Assembly: GCA_025928215.1 (NCBI GenBank)
Contig: JAICJW010000048.1
Span: 1-15,474, forward strand
DNA: 15,474 nucleotides
DNA from: Chloroflexia bacterium
GTDB lineage: Bacteria > Chloroflexota > Chloroflexia > Thermomicrobiales > JALYUS01
Reading direction: 5' to 3'
Made by a program: the position numbers and the translations under genes. Of the stretch, positions 1-8,565 are shown in pieces; the first letter of the stretch is position 1, and each line of letters starts with the position of its first letter. A model generated the notes under the pieces. That model was not told where the DNA came from, searched no databases, and was given only the letters and a program-made list of their open reading frames with translations.

Positions 1-52
1 CCTTCAGCCCCCGGCCCTCTGCCGCCTACCGTACCACATCGGAGGATACGCC

Positions 53-553
53 CTAGCAGCTCGGCGTCGGTGTCACGGTGCCGGGGCCGACAGTCGGTGT
101 CGCGGTGACGGTTCCGGTTGGCGTACCCGTCACGCGGGCGCGGGCAGTCGCGGTGACGCAGGCGGCATTGACCGTGCTCGCCGCGCTACTACCGGCAGCG
201 ATAACCGTGCCGCTGGCGGTCGTTGATGCCGCGTTTACCGTTGGGGCGAGTTGCGTTGCGAGACTCGCCACACTACTGCCTGCGGCATTGACCGTCGGGG
301 CAAGTTGCGTCGCGAGGCCGGTGACGCTGCTGGCGGCGGAATTGACAGTTGGGGCGATGCTCGTCGCGGCGCCGGAGGCGGTACTGGCGGCCGCATTCAC
401 CGTTGGCGCAATGCTGGTGGCCGCGCCGCTTACGCTCGTCGCCGCCGAACTCGTCGTCGCGGTCGCGCTCGAACTACTGCATGCCGCGAGTACGGGCAGC
501 ACACCGAGCAACAGCAGCGCGCAGCATCGTCCGATATTCCATCGAAAGGTCAT
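53..553 (-). CDS. Repeat-rich secreted lipoprotein, function unknown
   Basis: This 166-residue protein is probably anchored to the outer face of the cytoplasmic membrane. The N-terminus has a short basic region, a hydrophobic stretch (residues 12-21) and a lipobox Leu-Ala-Ala-Cys ending at Cys25, so signal peptidase II cleavage and lipidation are expected. The mature part is almost only Ala, Ser, Thr, Val, Gly and Pro. It holds four consecutive 18-residue repeats with the core APTVNAA, a degenerate fifth copy, and a Thr/Pro-rich tail. The start was chosen at the ATG preceded by AAGGAG six bases upstream; an in-frame ATG five codons earlier is possible but lacks that spacing. I do not recognise a family. 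Low complexity suggests a surface spacer or wall-associated protein rather than an enzyme. It lies divergently from the APH-type kinase. The stop codon is TAG. Confidence 0.75.
   Translation of the reverse strand: MTFRWNIGRCCALLLLGVLPVLAACSSSSATATTSSAATSVSGAATSIAPTVNAAASTASGAATSIAPTVNSAASSVTGLATQLAPTVNAAGSSVASLATQLAPTVNAASTTASGTVIAAGSSAASTVNAACVTATARARVTGTPTGTVTATPTVGPGTVTPTPSC
212..427 (-). repeat. 54-bp tandem repeat, four copies, inside the lipoprotein gene
   Basis: Four head-to-tail units of 54 bp (18 codons) fill this segment exactly. Each encodes a variant of G/S-x-A-T-x-x-A-P-T-V-N-x-A-x-S/T-x-x-x. Copies 1 and 2 share AATSIAPTVN, and copies 3 and 4 share LATQLAPTVNAA, which suggests duplication by pairs. 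A further degraded copy follows on the C-terminal side. Such a repeat can change in number by slippage or recombination. Confidence 0.8.
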
Positions 554-741
554 CTTGTTCTCCTTCATATACGTGCCGCATCTCCCACGAATCGTCTTGC
601 TGTACGCATAACCGATGCCAACTCGATCCATGAGGAAGGAATGGGCCGTTGCCAAGTAATGCGCTGTTGGGAATGCATAGACTGATGTATGCCGATGCTG
701 AGGGCGGACGCCGCCCGCCATGCCATGCGATACTAGCGGCT

Positions 742-1797
742 ATGAGTGAGGATGAAACAACCATCGCGGCGGTCTGTGCGGCGTTCGGCGCTGGTACGCC
801 GGTAGCGGCCGAGCGGGTGCGCGCCGGCTATCTGAACCGGGACGAGGCGGTGACGCTCGCCGATGGGCGGCGGCTCTTCCTGAAGGGATCGCGCCACCGG
901 GATCCGCGCGTTGTGATGGCGGAGCACGCCGTCATTTACCACGCTGCCGCGCGCGGTCTCCCAACACCCCTGCCGCTCATGACGCGCGACAGCCGAACCG
1001 TCGTTGTCGTGGGTGGGACGCCGTGGAGCGCGTATCCGTTCATCGTTGGGGAACCGCTGACGGGGCCGCCAACAGCAGCCACGCTCGGCAGGCTGCTCGC
1101 CGAGACGCACCGCGCGCTCGGCCTCCGCCTGATCGGGCTGACCTTCGCGGAGGGGCCGCTCGACTGGTCAACGGCGGCGACCCTCGCGGAGATGGCGACG
1201 ATCGCGGAGCACATCGCGGTGCGTGAGGCGGCAGGAACAGCAGACACCTTCGACACCTTCACGCGCGAGGCGTTCGACACGCTCCGCGGCGTGCTCCGCG
1301 ATGCACCGCCGCCGGATGCCTTCGCATCGCTGCCGCGACAGATCATCCACGGCGATTTCTACCCGCCAAACCTGCTCTGCGATCCGCCCGGTCAGATCAT
1401 CGCGGTGCTGGACTGGGAGTTCGCGACGGTGCGGCCGCGTGTCTGGGATGTCGCGCGGGCGATTGCCTTCACCTTTCTCGGCGTGCATGGCGATCCGTCC
1501 GATTTCGCGGCGGCGCGGGCGTGCGTCGCGGCATATCGGGAGCGCGCACCATTACCGGACGACGAACTGGCGGCGGGGATCGCGCTCTATCTCTGGCGCA
1601 CGGCGCACAACCTCGCCAAGTATCGCTGGCACGACGAACGCGGCCCGCAACCGACCGATGCCCTCGCGCCCGGTGATCTCGCGCTCGTCTGCTGGTTGCA
1701 CGAACACGGCGAGGCATTCGCGCGCTATCTGGCGGGCGGGCCGAATCCCCCTCCCCCCTTCCCTCCGAGAGAAGGGGGAGAATGGGAGGTGCGTTGA
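742..1797 (+). CDS. APH-family phosphotransferase (small-molecule kinase)
   Basis: A 351-residue protein of the phosphotransferase enzyme family (aminoglycoside phosphotransferase / homoserine kinase II / choline kinase fold), expected to move the ATP gamma-phosphate to a hydroxyl of a small substrate in the cytosol. Visible signatures are the N-lobe lysine in LFLKG (about residue 48) with a following Glu (about 61), the catalytic loop HGDFYPPNLL (203-212), and the metal-binding LDWEFA (223-228), followed by W-D-V-A-R. The natural substrate cannot be told from sequence, and nothing shows antibiotic resistance. The ATG at 742 was chosen because homology-like sequence begins there; it has no Shine-Dalgarno. 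A TGCGATACT box ends 7-8 bases upstream, so the mRNA may be leaderless. The last ~20 residues (Pro-rich, then R-E-G-G-E) are encoded by a palindromic repeat that has become part of the reading frame. Confidence 0.88.
   Translation: MSEDETTIAAVCAAFGAGTPVAAERVRAGYLNRDEAVTLADGRRLFLKGSRHRDPRVVMAEHAVIYHAAARGLPTPLPLMTRDSRTVVVVGGTPWSAYPFIVGEPLTGPPTAATLGRLLAETHRALGLRLIGLTFAEGPLDWSTAATLAEMATIAEHIAVREAAGTADTFDTFTREAFDTLRGVLRDAPPPDAFASLPRQIIHGDFYPPNLLCDPPGQIIAVLDWEFATVRPRVWDVARAIAFTFLGVHGDPSDFAAARACVAAYRERAPLPDDELAAGIALYLWRTAHNLAKYRWHDERGPQPTDALAPGDLALVCWLHEHGEAFARYLAGGPNPPPPFPPREGGEWEVR
1745..1787. repeat. C-rich/G-rich palindromic repeat at the 3' end of the kinase gene
   Basis: CTCCCCCCTTC and GAAGGGGGAG face each other around a short loop, giving a strong imperfect hairpin. 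The style (a run of C with CCCTC, answered by GAGAGAAGGGGG) resembles the second element at 6098-6148, suggesting one dispersed repeat family. It supplies the last codons of the kinase gene and could also slow or end its transcription, although no T-run follows. Confidence 0.5.
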
Positions 1798-1838
1798 CGT
1801 AGTACGGTTTCGCTCCCGACGTTCCGTGGCCCCAAAAC

Positions 1839-2108
1839 TCATTGGTCGTCGGGCAGATGCTGGTCACGGAAGGGGAGCGGCGGGAGTTCCTGTTCCGGTT
1901 GGTTGCGTTCCGCCGCGCTGCGCTGGTTGGGAGATGCCCACATTCCCCGCGCGTTCGCGACCGTTCCTCGGCGGAAGACCCAGCGCGAGCGGTCGAGCCG
2001 CCCATCCCGCTCCGCGCGGTTCAGCCAGTTGCGTAATGCGATCCCTACGGCGACGAATATGACGAGCGCGATGGTCTCCAACGCCCCGATAGACTGTAGA
2101 TACTGCAT
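1839..2108 (-). CDS. Small single-pass membrane protein, function unknown
   Basis: An 89-residue protein. Residues ~9-26 (ALETIALVIFVAVGIAL) form one transmembrane helix, followed by a basic, Arg-rich and polar tail that ends Pro-rich and acidic. The distribution of positive charge after the helix predicts the tail in the cytoplasm. The start is supported by GGAGG six bases upstream of the ATG. No enzyme motif or known family is visible. It is convergent with the kinase gene, and the broken lipoprotein gene lies about 200 bp upstream on the same strand. It is short but looks real because of the good ribosome binding site and clean TM helix. Confidence 0.6.
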   Translation of the reverse strand: MQYLQSIGALETIALVIFVAVGIALRNWLNRAERDGRLDRSRWVFRRGTVANARGMWASPNQRSAAERNQPEQELPPLPFRDQHLPDDQ

Positions 2109-2307
2109 CCCGCGCCTCCGATTGCTGCTGGATCGTGCCCGGCAATGATAGTACGCCCTATGAATCGGGAATGTGGCAGGCGCGGACCATCGCGGCGAGA
2201 CAGGAATGTGTACGGGGAGAATGGCGGGTATGGTTCCGAACGCAAGCGTCGGAATCGCATGCTTCCTCGTCGGAAGCCATCGCCACCTGGCTGTCGGGTT
2301 ACCTCGC

Positions 2308-2939
2308 TTACGGTGCCATGAGGTCCCACCTTTGTCCATCACCACAGCCGATAAACAGCAGATCACCAAGGGTGTCTCGCAACATTCCCCGGCAAAAGTC
2401 GCCGTTGTATGGTCGGCTGCCCGTCGCTATCGCCGACGTTCCCGTTGTCGGGTCCCGGATTACATGCGTCGTACCGGTGCTCACTTGGACTGCGCATTGT
2501 GTGCCCGGATTGCCAAGCGATCCTGGACTCCTGAAGGTATAGGTGCGTCCCGAAAAATCGGGGTGGCGATGCTCGTCTCGACGACACCGAGGTTTTTGCT
2601 GCCGTCGCAGATCTGATATGCCTGCCAGAAGCACTCCTCCGCATCGGCGGTCGTTGCCGGATCCACGATCACGCCGTCGCGGATCTCGATATCGCCGCAC
2701 GTAGTCGCTCCTCGCACCGACAGCGGGAATGGTGGTGTTGGTGTTGGCGCGGGAAGCGGTGTGGGGGTGAAGGGCGGGAGCGGGGTCGGCAGGGGCGTTT
2801 CGATGGGTGTGGCTGATACGGTCGGCGGCAGACGCGTTGGCGGGGGCGACGGGAGCGGGGTCGGCTGCATCCCGCAGGCCGCGAGAATGACAGCGAGCGC
2901 GAACGCCGCGATCATAGACAGGGGCGAGCGCCGCATCAT
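2308..2939 (-). pseudogene. Lipoprotein gene interrupted by a one-base frameshift
   Basis: Read in two frames, this encodes a ~210-residue lipoprotein. A signal peptide has a lipobox Leu-Ala-Ala-Cys at Cys22. A Pro/Thr-rich linker (24-75) follows, then a Cys-containing domain starting near Cys81 (C-G-D-I-E-I, later E-E-C-F-W-Q-A-Y-Q-I-C). In frame one the protein loses sense after ATPIF (F129, at 2553-2555). The second frame resumes at once with SGRTYTF, then Q-C-A-V-Q-V, G-D-F-C-R-G and I-G-C-G-D-G to a TAA at 2308. One extra T in the run of five T (2553-2557) would join the frames. The total of 632 bp, one short of a multiple of three, agrees. It could be a true pseudogene, a homopolymer error in assembly, or frameshifting. 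The start is ATG 2939 or 2936; neither has a strong ribosome site. Function unknown. Confidence 0.65.
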
Positions 2940-3140
2940 ACCGTTACGCCGCTCAGTGACAAGGTAGGCTGAGGCATTGGATGATCCTTCCCATCGGCGC
3001 TGATGCACACAGCATATCATTCCCCGATTGCGTTGCTCGGGTTCATACGGGAGGGGGCAGGCAGTGGGTAGCGCGCCCTCACTGTTCGGGGTAGCATGGG
3101 TGCAATGCGTCGGCGGTGAAGTGGCGTGAAGGAGCAGGCG

Positions 3141-4310
3141 ATGGTACGGATGCTGAATATCCACGCGACGACCGCCTCGATGCAGTCGGACATCCGCAAT
3201 GCCTACGTCAACTTCCGCGAGATGACGACCTCGGTGGTCGCGGTCGTCACGGATGTGATGCGGCACGGCAAACCCGTCGTCGGCTACGGCTTCAACTCGA
3301 ACGGGCGCTATGCGGCGACGGGACTCTTGAAGGAGCGATTTCTGCCCCGCCTCGAACGGGCCGCGCCCGCCTCGCTGCTCAACGATGCCGGGGACAACCT
3401 CGATCCGCACCGCATCTGGCAGACGATGATGACGGGCGAGAAACCGGGCGGACACGGCGAGCGGGCCGTCGCCGTCGGCACGGTGGATATGGCGGTCTGG
3501 GATGCCGTCGCGAAGATCGAGGACAAACCGCTCTACCGGGTGCTTGCCGACCGCTATCGGGGTGGCGCGGTGGATGAGAAGGTCTTCGTCTATGCGGCGG
3601 GGGGGTACTATCAGCCGGACAAGAACCTCCGCGCCTTACAGGATGAGATGCGCGGCTATCTCGACCTCGGCTATACCGTCGTCAAGATGAAGATCGGCGG
3701 CGCGCCGCTGAAGGAGGACCTGGAGCGGATCGAGGCCGTGCTGGCGGTCGTCGGGGAGGGGCCGTCGCTGGCGGTAGATGCCAATGGCCGCTTCGATTTG
3801 CCGACCGCGCTCGCCTATGCGGAGGCGCTCGCGCCCTATCATCTGCGGTGGTACGAGGAGGCGGGCGATCCGCTCGATTACGAGATTCAGGCGGCGCTGA
3901 GCCAGACGTATGCGCCCCCGCTGGCGACGGGCGAAAACCTTTTCTCGATGCAGGACGCGCGTAATCTGCTCCGCTACGGCGGCATGCGGCCTGATCGCGA
4001 TGTGTTGCAGTTCGATCCCGTTCTCAGTTACGGCCTCGTGGAGTATCTGCGCACGCTGGAGCAGTTGGCGGATTATGGCTGGTCGGCGCGCCAGGTGATT
4101 CCGCATGGCGGGCATCAAATGGCGCTCAATCTCGCGGCGGGGCTGGGGCTGGGCGGCAACGAGTCGTATCCGGGCGTCTTCCAGCCGTTCGGCGGCTTCG
4201 CGGACACGATCCCGGTCGAGGAGGGATACGTGCGGCCATCCGAGTCGCCGGGGATCGGCTTTGAGGAGAAGGCAGCGTTGTATCGCGTCTTCCGTTCGAT
4301 CACGGAATAA
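3141..4310 (+). CDS. tarD: D(-)-tartrate dehydratase (enolase superfamily)
   Basis: A cytosolic Mg-dependent dehydratase predicted to convert D(-)-tartrate to oxaloacetate. The sequence follows Bradyrhizobium TarD as I know it: N-terminal capping region with R-N-A-Y-V-N-F and GYGFNSNGRY, then a TIM barrel. With the start at ATG 3141 (AAGGAG six bases upstream) it has 389 residues, the same as TarD. The known active-site residues fall at the same numbers: Lys184 in KMKIGG, the Mg ligands Asp213 (VDANGRF), Glu239 (WYEE) and Glu265 (ATGE), and His322 in IPHGGHQ. The motif GLGLGGNESYPGVFQP is also family-typical. It stands without other tartrate genes; a small zinc-ribbon membrane protein follows after 14 bp. 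Another acid-sugar dehydratase activity is possible but less likely given the residue-by-residue match. Confidence 0.9.
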   Translation: MVRMLNIHATTASMQSDIRNAYVNFREMTTSVVAVVTDVMRHGKPVVGYGFNSNGRYAATGLLKERFLPRLERAAPASLLNDAGDNLDPHRIWQTMMTGEKPGGHGERAVAVGTVDMAVWDAVAKIEDKPLYRVLADRYRGGAVDEKVFVYAAGGYYQPDKNLRALQDEMRGYLDLGYTVVKMKIGGAPLKEDLERIEAVLAVVGEGPSLAVDANGRFDLPTALAYAEALAPYHLRWYEEAGDPLDYEIQAALSQTYAPPLATGENLFSMQDARNLLRYGGMRPDRDVLQFDPVLSYGLVEYLRTLEQLADYGWSARQVIPHGGHQMALNLAAGLGLGGNESYPGVFQPFGGFADTIPVEEGYVRPSESPGIGFEEKAALYRVFRSITE

Positions 4311-4324
4311 ACAAAGGTATCAGT

Positions 4325-4726
4325 ATGGAGCACGCACCGACCCCCTCCTGCCCCTATTGCAGGCGCACGCTCGCTCGTCCGACCGGAACGGAGCCACCGA
4401 CCCCCCTTGCGAGCAGACTGACGCGCCCTGTCTACGTCGAGACGCGCACGCGGGACATCAACATCGGCCTCGTATTGGGCCTGGCAGTGGTGCTCTTCGT
4501 GGACATCGGCGTCTTCGTGCGGCGCGACGGCACGGCGCTCGGCTTCTCGACCAATCTGCTCGTCGCCATCGGCCTCACGGTGCTCCTCGCCCTCTGGTAC
4601 TGGCGGATGCGCGTGGATACCACCGCCACGAACGCGGCGGAACATGCCATCTATGAGAAGCGCATGGAGACGTGGGACCACACCTGGTATTGCGCCCACT
4701 GCGACGCGGTCTTTGTGCGCGAGTGA
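4325..4726 (+). CDS. Two-TM protein with a split zinc ribbon
   Basis: A 133-residue membrane protein. Cys-Pro-Tyr-Cys (residues 9-12) near the N-terminus and Cys-Ala-His-Cys (123-126) near the C-terminus look like the two knuckles of one zinc ribbon. They are separated by two transmembrane helices at about 46-65 and 74-93. Both termini would then lie on the cytoplasmic side and meet at the membrane surface. The ATG follows AAAGG with a seven-base gap and lies 14 bp behind the tartrate dehydratase stop, so the two are probably co-transcribed, although no functional link is evident. It is convergent with the HD-domain gene, 16 bp away. I recognise no named family. Confidence 0.7.
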   Translation: MEHAPTPSCPYCRRTLARPTGTEPPTPLASRLTRPVYVETRTRDINIGLVLGLAVVLFVDIGVFVRRDGTALGFSTNLLVAIGLTVLLALWYWRMRVDTTATNAAEHAIYEKRMETWDHTWYCAHCDAVFVRE

Positions 4727-4742
4727 ACGCCCCGGCCTCTCT

Positions 4743-5285
4743 TTAGGAACGGTCGTCCACCGCCTGCAACCGGCGGGCGATTTCCGGCGCATCGGGATCG
4801 TGCGAAGCGCGGATGATCGCGACGGTGATGGGCGAGCAGCCCCACGACGCGGCGAGGTCCGCACCGAGCGCGGCGTGATTGAGAAGCCGGGCCATCCCGC
4901 TCCGCCAGCGCGGAATCAACCGCCCATCCGCTGCCGTCCAGGTGAGCGCGCGCGGCCAGCGGGCGAGAAGGACGCGCGCCGTCCGCTGGGTGATGCCGAC
5001 GCCCGGATGCTTGCCGATGTCGTGCAGCAACGCCGCCGCCAGCAGGTCGGTGTCCGTCTCTCCGTTCATCATGAGCATTCGATAGACCTGGAGCGCATGG
5101 CGTTGATCGGCTTTCGGCAGCGCGCGGAAGGTACGTGCCGCCGGCAGAGGGAGGAGAGCGAGTGCCACGCCGCGCGCCGCGCTGTCCAGCGGTGCAAGCG
5201 GTGAGAGGAGCGCGCGCAATCCCTGGGTGGTGCGGTAGCGGATGGGGCCAACCCCCCTCGCCGCGTCAGAAGGAGCCGAAGACAC
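4743..5285 (-). CDS. HD-domain phosphohydrolase-like protein
   Basis: A 180-residue soluble protein with an HD domain, the metal-dependent phosphohydrolase fold that often acts on nucleotides or phosphodiesters. The pattern is His63 (HALQVY), then LLAAALLHDIGK with His88-Asp89, then His137 (LLNHAALGADLA) and His162-Asp163 (ASHD), as in the small YqeK/HDIG-like class. The first ~55 residues are Ala/Leu/Pro/Arg-rich and probably a helical lead-in. The start is taken at GTG 5285, preceded by GGGGAA, and it overlaps the end of the M50 protease gene by 20 bp, so translation is probably coupled. The substrate cannot be inferred. A role in a regulatory pair with the protease is possible but not shown. 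Confidence 0.8.
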   Translation of the reverse strand: MSSAPSDAARGVGPIRYRTTQGLRALLSPLAPLDSAARGVALALLPLPAARTFRALPKADQRHALQVYRMLMMNGETDTDLLAAALLHDIGKHPGVGITQRTARVLLARWPRALTWTAADGRLIPRWRSGMARLLNHAALGADLAASWGCSPITVAIIRASHDPDAPEIARRLQAVDDRS

Positions 5286-5934
5286 CGGATGTTCCCCGAA
5301 TCAGGTGCGTCAGGGTGTCGTAGACGGGGATGCTGATATTGAAAAGAATTGGCTGAAGCGGGGCAAAGAAAATGACGAGGAAGAGGATGATAAAGCCGTA
5401 GCGGTCGAGCGGTGCGAGGATCGGATACCAGAAATCCGGCAGGATGCCCGTGAGAATCTTCAAGCCATCGAGCGGCGGGAGCGGGATGAGGTTGAAGGCC
5501 GCGAGCGCGAGATTGAGGGTAATCAGCGTGTTGATGAAGGTCTGCGCGTACGGTGGCAGATTGGCGAAGCCGGTCGCGAAGATGCGCTGCGGCACGGCGA
5601 GCACCAGCGCGAGAATGACATTCGAGATTGGCCCCGCCGCCGCGACTAACGCCACACCATGCTTGCCCCAGCGCATCCGGTACGGATTGAACTGCACCGG
5701 CTTGCCCCAACCGAGGCCGAAGCCGGTCAGCGCGACGAAGATGAGAAAGAGGAAGCCGATCGGGTCGAGGTGCGCGATCGGGTTCAGTGTCACCCGGCCT
5801 TGCTCGCGCGGTGTTGGATCGCCAAGCACTGTCGCCATGTAGGCGTGCGCGAACTCATGGATCGCGATGCTGATGATGAAGGCAATCAGGATCGAGACGA
5901 AGACCTGCGGATTGACACTCGTGCGACCAAACAC
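5266..5934 (-). CDS. Site-2-type intramembrane zinc protease (peptidase M50)
   Basis: A 222-residue polytopic membrane protease of the short M50 (S2P/Rip-like) class, without a PDZ domain. The zinc site HEFAH (residues 26-30) sits in the first TM helix. The third ligand Asp156 lies in the conserved NLIPLPPLDG segment near the end of a later helix. Other hydrophobic segments lie at about 59-75, 94-115, 133-150 and 179-198, so about five or six TM helices. The GTG at 5934 is preferred because GGGAG stands eight bases upstream; a TTG start 11 codons earlier has no ribosome site. An extended -10 box (TGG TACAAT on the minus strand) lies about 70 bp upstream. The gene overlaps the HD protein. Such proteases cleave membrane-bound regulators, but the target is unknown. 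Confidence 0.88.
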   Translation of the reverse strand: MFGRTSVNPQVFVSILIAFIISIAIHEFAHAYMATVLGDPTPREQGRVTLNPIAHLDPIGFLFLIFVALTGFGLGWGKPVQFNPYRMRWGKHGVALVAAAGPISNVILALVLAVPQRIFATGFANLPPYAQTFINTLITLNLALAAFNLIPLPPLDGLKILTGILPDFWYPILAPLDRYGFIILFLVIFFAPLQPILFNISIPVYDTLTHLIRGTSGVFGSF

Positions 5935-6002
5935 AGTGGCGGCTCCCGATTCGCGAAGCGAGCGCAAGGGGGAATGGTATCTCTACGGCGCACATCTCGT
6001 GC

Positions 6003-6011
6003 ATTGTACCA
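6003..6011 (-). promoter_or_regulatory. Extended -10 promoter of the protease-HD unit
   Basis: On the minus strand the sequence reads TGG TACAAT, an extended -10 element. It stands between the terminator of the ABC ATPase unit and the protease start, giving a leader of about 60 nt. The -35 region is weak. Confidence 0.45.
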
Positions 6012-6044
6012 TCCGCCCTCACCGATTCCCGAAATATGCCGGAC

Positions 6045-6070
6045 AAAAAACTGCCCCACCATAGTGGCAG
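6045..6070 (-). terminator. Rho-independent terminator of the ABC ATPase unit
   Basis: Read on the minus strand, a stem CTGCCAC pairs with GTGGgGCAG (one bulge) around a four-base loop, followed directly by six T. It lies 85 bp after the dppF-like stop codon and before the protease promoter, which separates the two units. Confidence 0.75.
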
Positions 6071-6097
6071 GGCGAAATCAGACCCTATCCCGTATTT

Positions 6098-6148
6098 TTC
6101 CCCTCTCCTTTGCCTTGAGGCAAAAGAGAGGGGCCGGGGGTGAGGTTC
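6098..6148. repeat. Dispersed palindromic repeat downstream of dppF
   Basis: CCTCTC-C-TTTGCC and GGCAAA-A-GAGAGG pair around TTGA to form a long hairpin, flanked by CCGGGGGTGAGG. The combination of CCTCACCCCCGG with CCCCTCTC...GAGAGGGG is typical of dispersed non-coding palindromes in many bacterial genomes. It sits between the dppF stop and the terminator and resembles the element at 1745-1787. Confidence 0.55.
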
Positions 6149-6154
6149 CCCGCG

Positions 6155-7239
6155 CTAGTCCCCCACCGATGCCGTCGGCTTGATTTCCGCGTTCGGGCTT
6201 TCGGCGGTGTAGAGGTGACAGGCGACGAAATGGTTGCCGCCCTTGTCCTCGAACGGCGGTTCGACGACATCGCAGACGCCCTTGATGGCGTACTGGCAGC
6301 GGGTGTGGAAGTGGCAACCGGCCGGAGGGTTGATCGGGCTGGGGACGTCGCCCGTCAGGATGATCCGCTCGCGCTTCTTCTCGATCACCGGGTCCGGAAT
6401 CGGCACGGCGGAGAGGAGCGCTTTGGTGTACGGGTGCAGCGGCTCCTCATAGATCGTATCGCGCGTGGCGAGTTCGACGATCTTGCCAAGGTACATCACG
6501 GCGACGCGGTCGGAGATGTGCTTCACGACTGAGAGGTCGTGCGCGATGAAGAGGTACGTCAGGTTGAACTGCTCCTGCAGGTCTTCCAGCAGGTTGACGA
6601 TCTGCGCCTGAATCGAAACGTCGAGCGCGGAGACCGGCTCGTCCGCGACGATGAAGGCTGGGTTCGCGGCGAGGGCGCGCGCGACGCCGATGCGCTGTCG
6701 CTGGCCACCGGAGAACTCATGCGGGTAGCGATTGGCGAAGTAGGGGTTGAGACCGACCGTCTCAAGCAGTTCCTGCACGCGCTGATTGCGATGGCTGCGG
6801 TCCACGAGATTGTGAATCTGCATCGGCTCCGAGATGATCGAGCCGACGGTCATGCGCGGATTGAGCGAGGCATACGGGTCCTGGAAGATCATCTGCAAAT
6901 GGCGGCGCATCTTCCGCATGTCGCCCGCATCGAGTTTCGTCAGGTCCTTCCCCTGGAACTTCACTTCGCCGGAGGTCGGCTTGTAGAGTTGGAGGATGGC
7001 ACGGCCCGTCGTGCTCTTGCCGCAGCCGGATTCACCGACGAGGCCGAGGGTTTCGCCCTTCTTGACGGCGAAGGAGACGCCGTCCACGGCCTGCACCGCG
7101 CCGACCTTGCGCTGCAAAATGATGCCCCGTGTGAGCGGGAAGTGCATCACGAGGTCATTGACCTCGAGCAGCGTCTCACCGACTCCATTTGCGCCGTTCA
7201 TCGCCGGCTTTGCCTCGGTTGAGACCACCTGATCCGCCA

Positions 7240-7240
<1 letters not shown>
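6155..7240 (-). CDS. dppF: Oligopeptide/dipeptide ABC transporter ATPase, DppF/OppF type
   Basis: A 361-residue cytosolic ATPase subunit of a peptide or nickel type importer. Walker A GESGCGKST is at 69-77, the Q-loop in IFQDPYASLNP, signature SGGQRQR at 177-183, Walker B FIVADEP at 196-202 and the switch His at 234. The C-terminal oligopeptide-transporter extension contains LHPYTKALLSAVPIPDP and four spaced cysteines (309, 315, 323, 341), as in family members that bind an Fe-S cluster. The start ATG 7240 has GAAGG upstream and shares one base with the stop of the partner gene (TAATG), so translation is coupled. The stop is TAG. It would pair with the upstream DppD-type subunit as a heterodimer. 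Substrate is unknown because permeases and binding protein are absent here; oppF is an equally valid name. Confidence 0.92.
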
Positions 7241-8280
<1,040 letters not shown>

Positions 8281-8462
8281 ACCAATTTACCTCCCCGTAT
8301 CCTGGGGCGATGGGCAGCCCAACGGCGGCTGACCCTACGACCGTCTCTCCCCGCCGCCTGCACCGACATCTCCGCGTACACTAGTTCGTCACGCGGTGTG
8401 ATCCCCACCTGCATTCTCACGTCGGCACCTGTTTTGGGGCGCCGTATTCGCGGCGATGCGGC

Positions 8463-8492
8463 AGTATACCATCCCCCCCTTTCCGCATGCAA
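8463..8492 (-). promoter_or_regulatory. Promoter of the dppDF-like unit
   Basis: Minus strand TTGCAT (8487-8492), 18-bp spacer, and TGG TATACT (8463-8471) make an extended -10 promoter. Expected transcription start is near 8456, about 175 nt before the dppD start. Confidence 0.5.
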
Positions 8493-8565
8493 CACGCATG
8501 GAAACGGGCAGCTGAATGAGCGGATGCCCCCGTATTCGGGTTCGACATGCCACGCATGCGCCCAG

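Noticed and set aside
78..611. Long open frame on the plus strand opposite the repeat lipoprotein
   Set aside because: It is the mirror of the low-complexity repeat gene; the minus strand has the signal peptide, lipobox and ribosome site.
742..1797. Calling the APH-family gene an antibiotic resistance gene
   Set aside because: The fold is shared by many metabolic kinases and nothing in the sequence or context points to aminoglycosides.
2940..3455. Upstream extension of the broken lipoprotein frame on the minus strand
   Set aside because: It would precede the signal peptide and overlap the tarD start; the lipobox requires a start near 2939.
6098..6148. The large hairpin after dppF as the terminator
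   Set aside because: On the minus strand it is followed by A residues, not T; the hairpin at 6045-6070 with six T is the better terminator.
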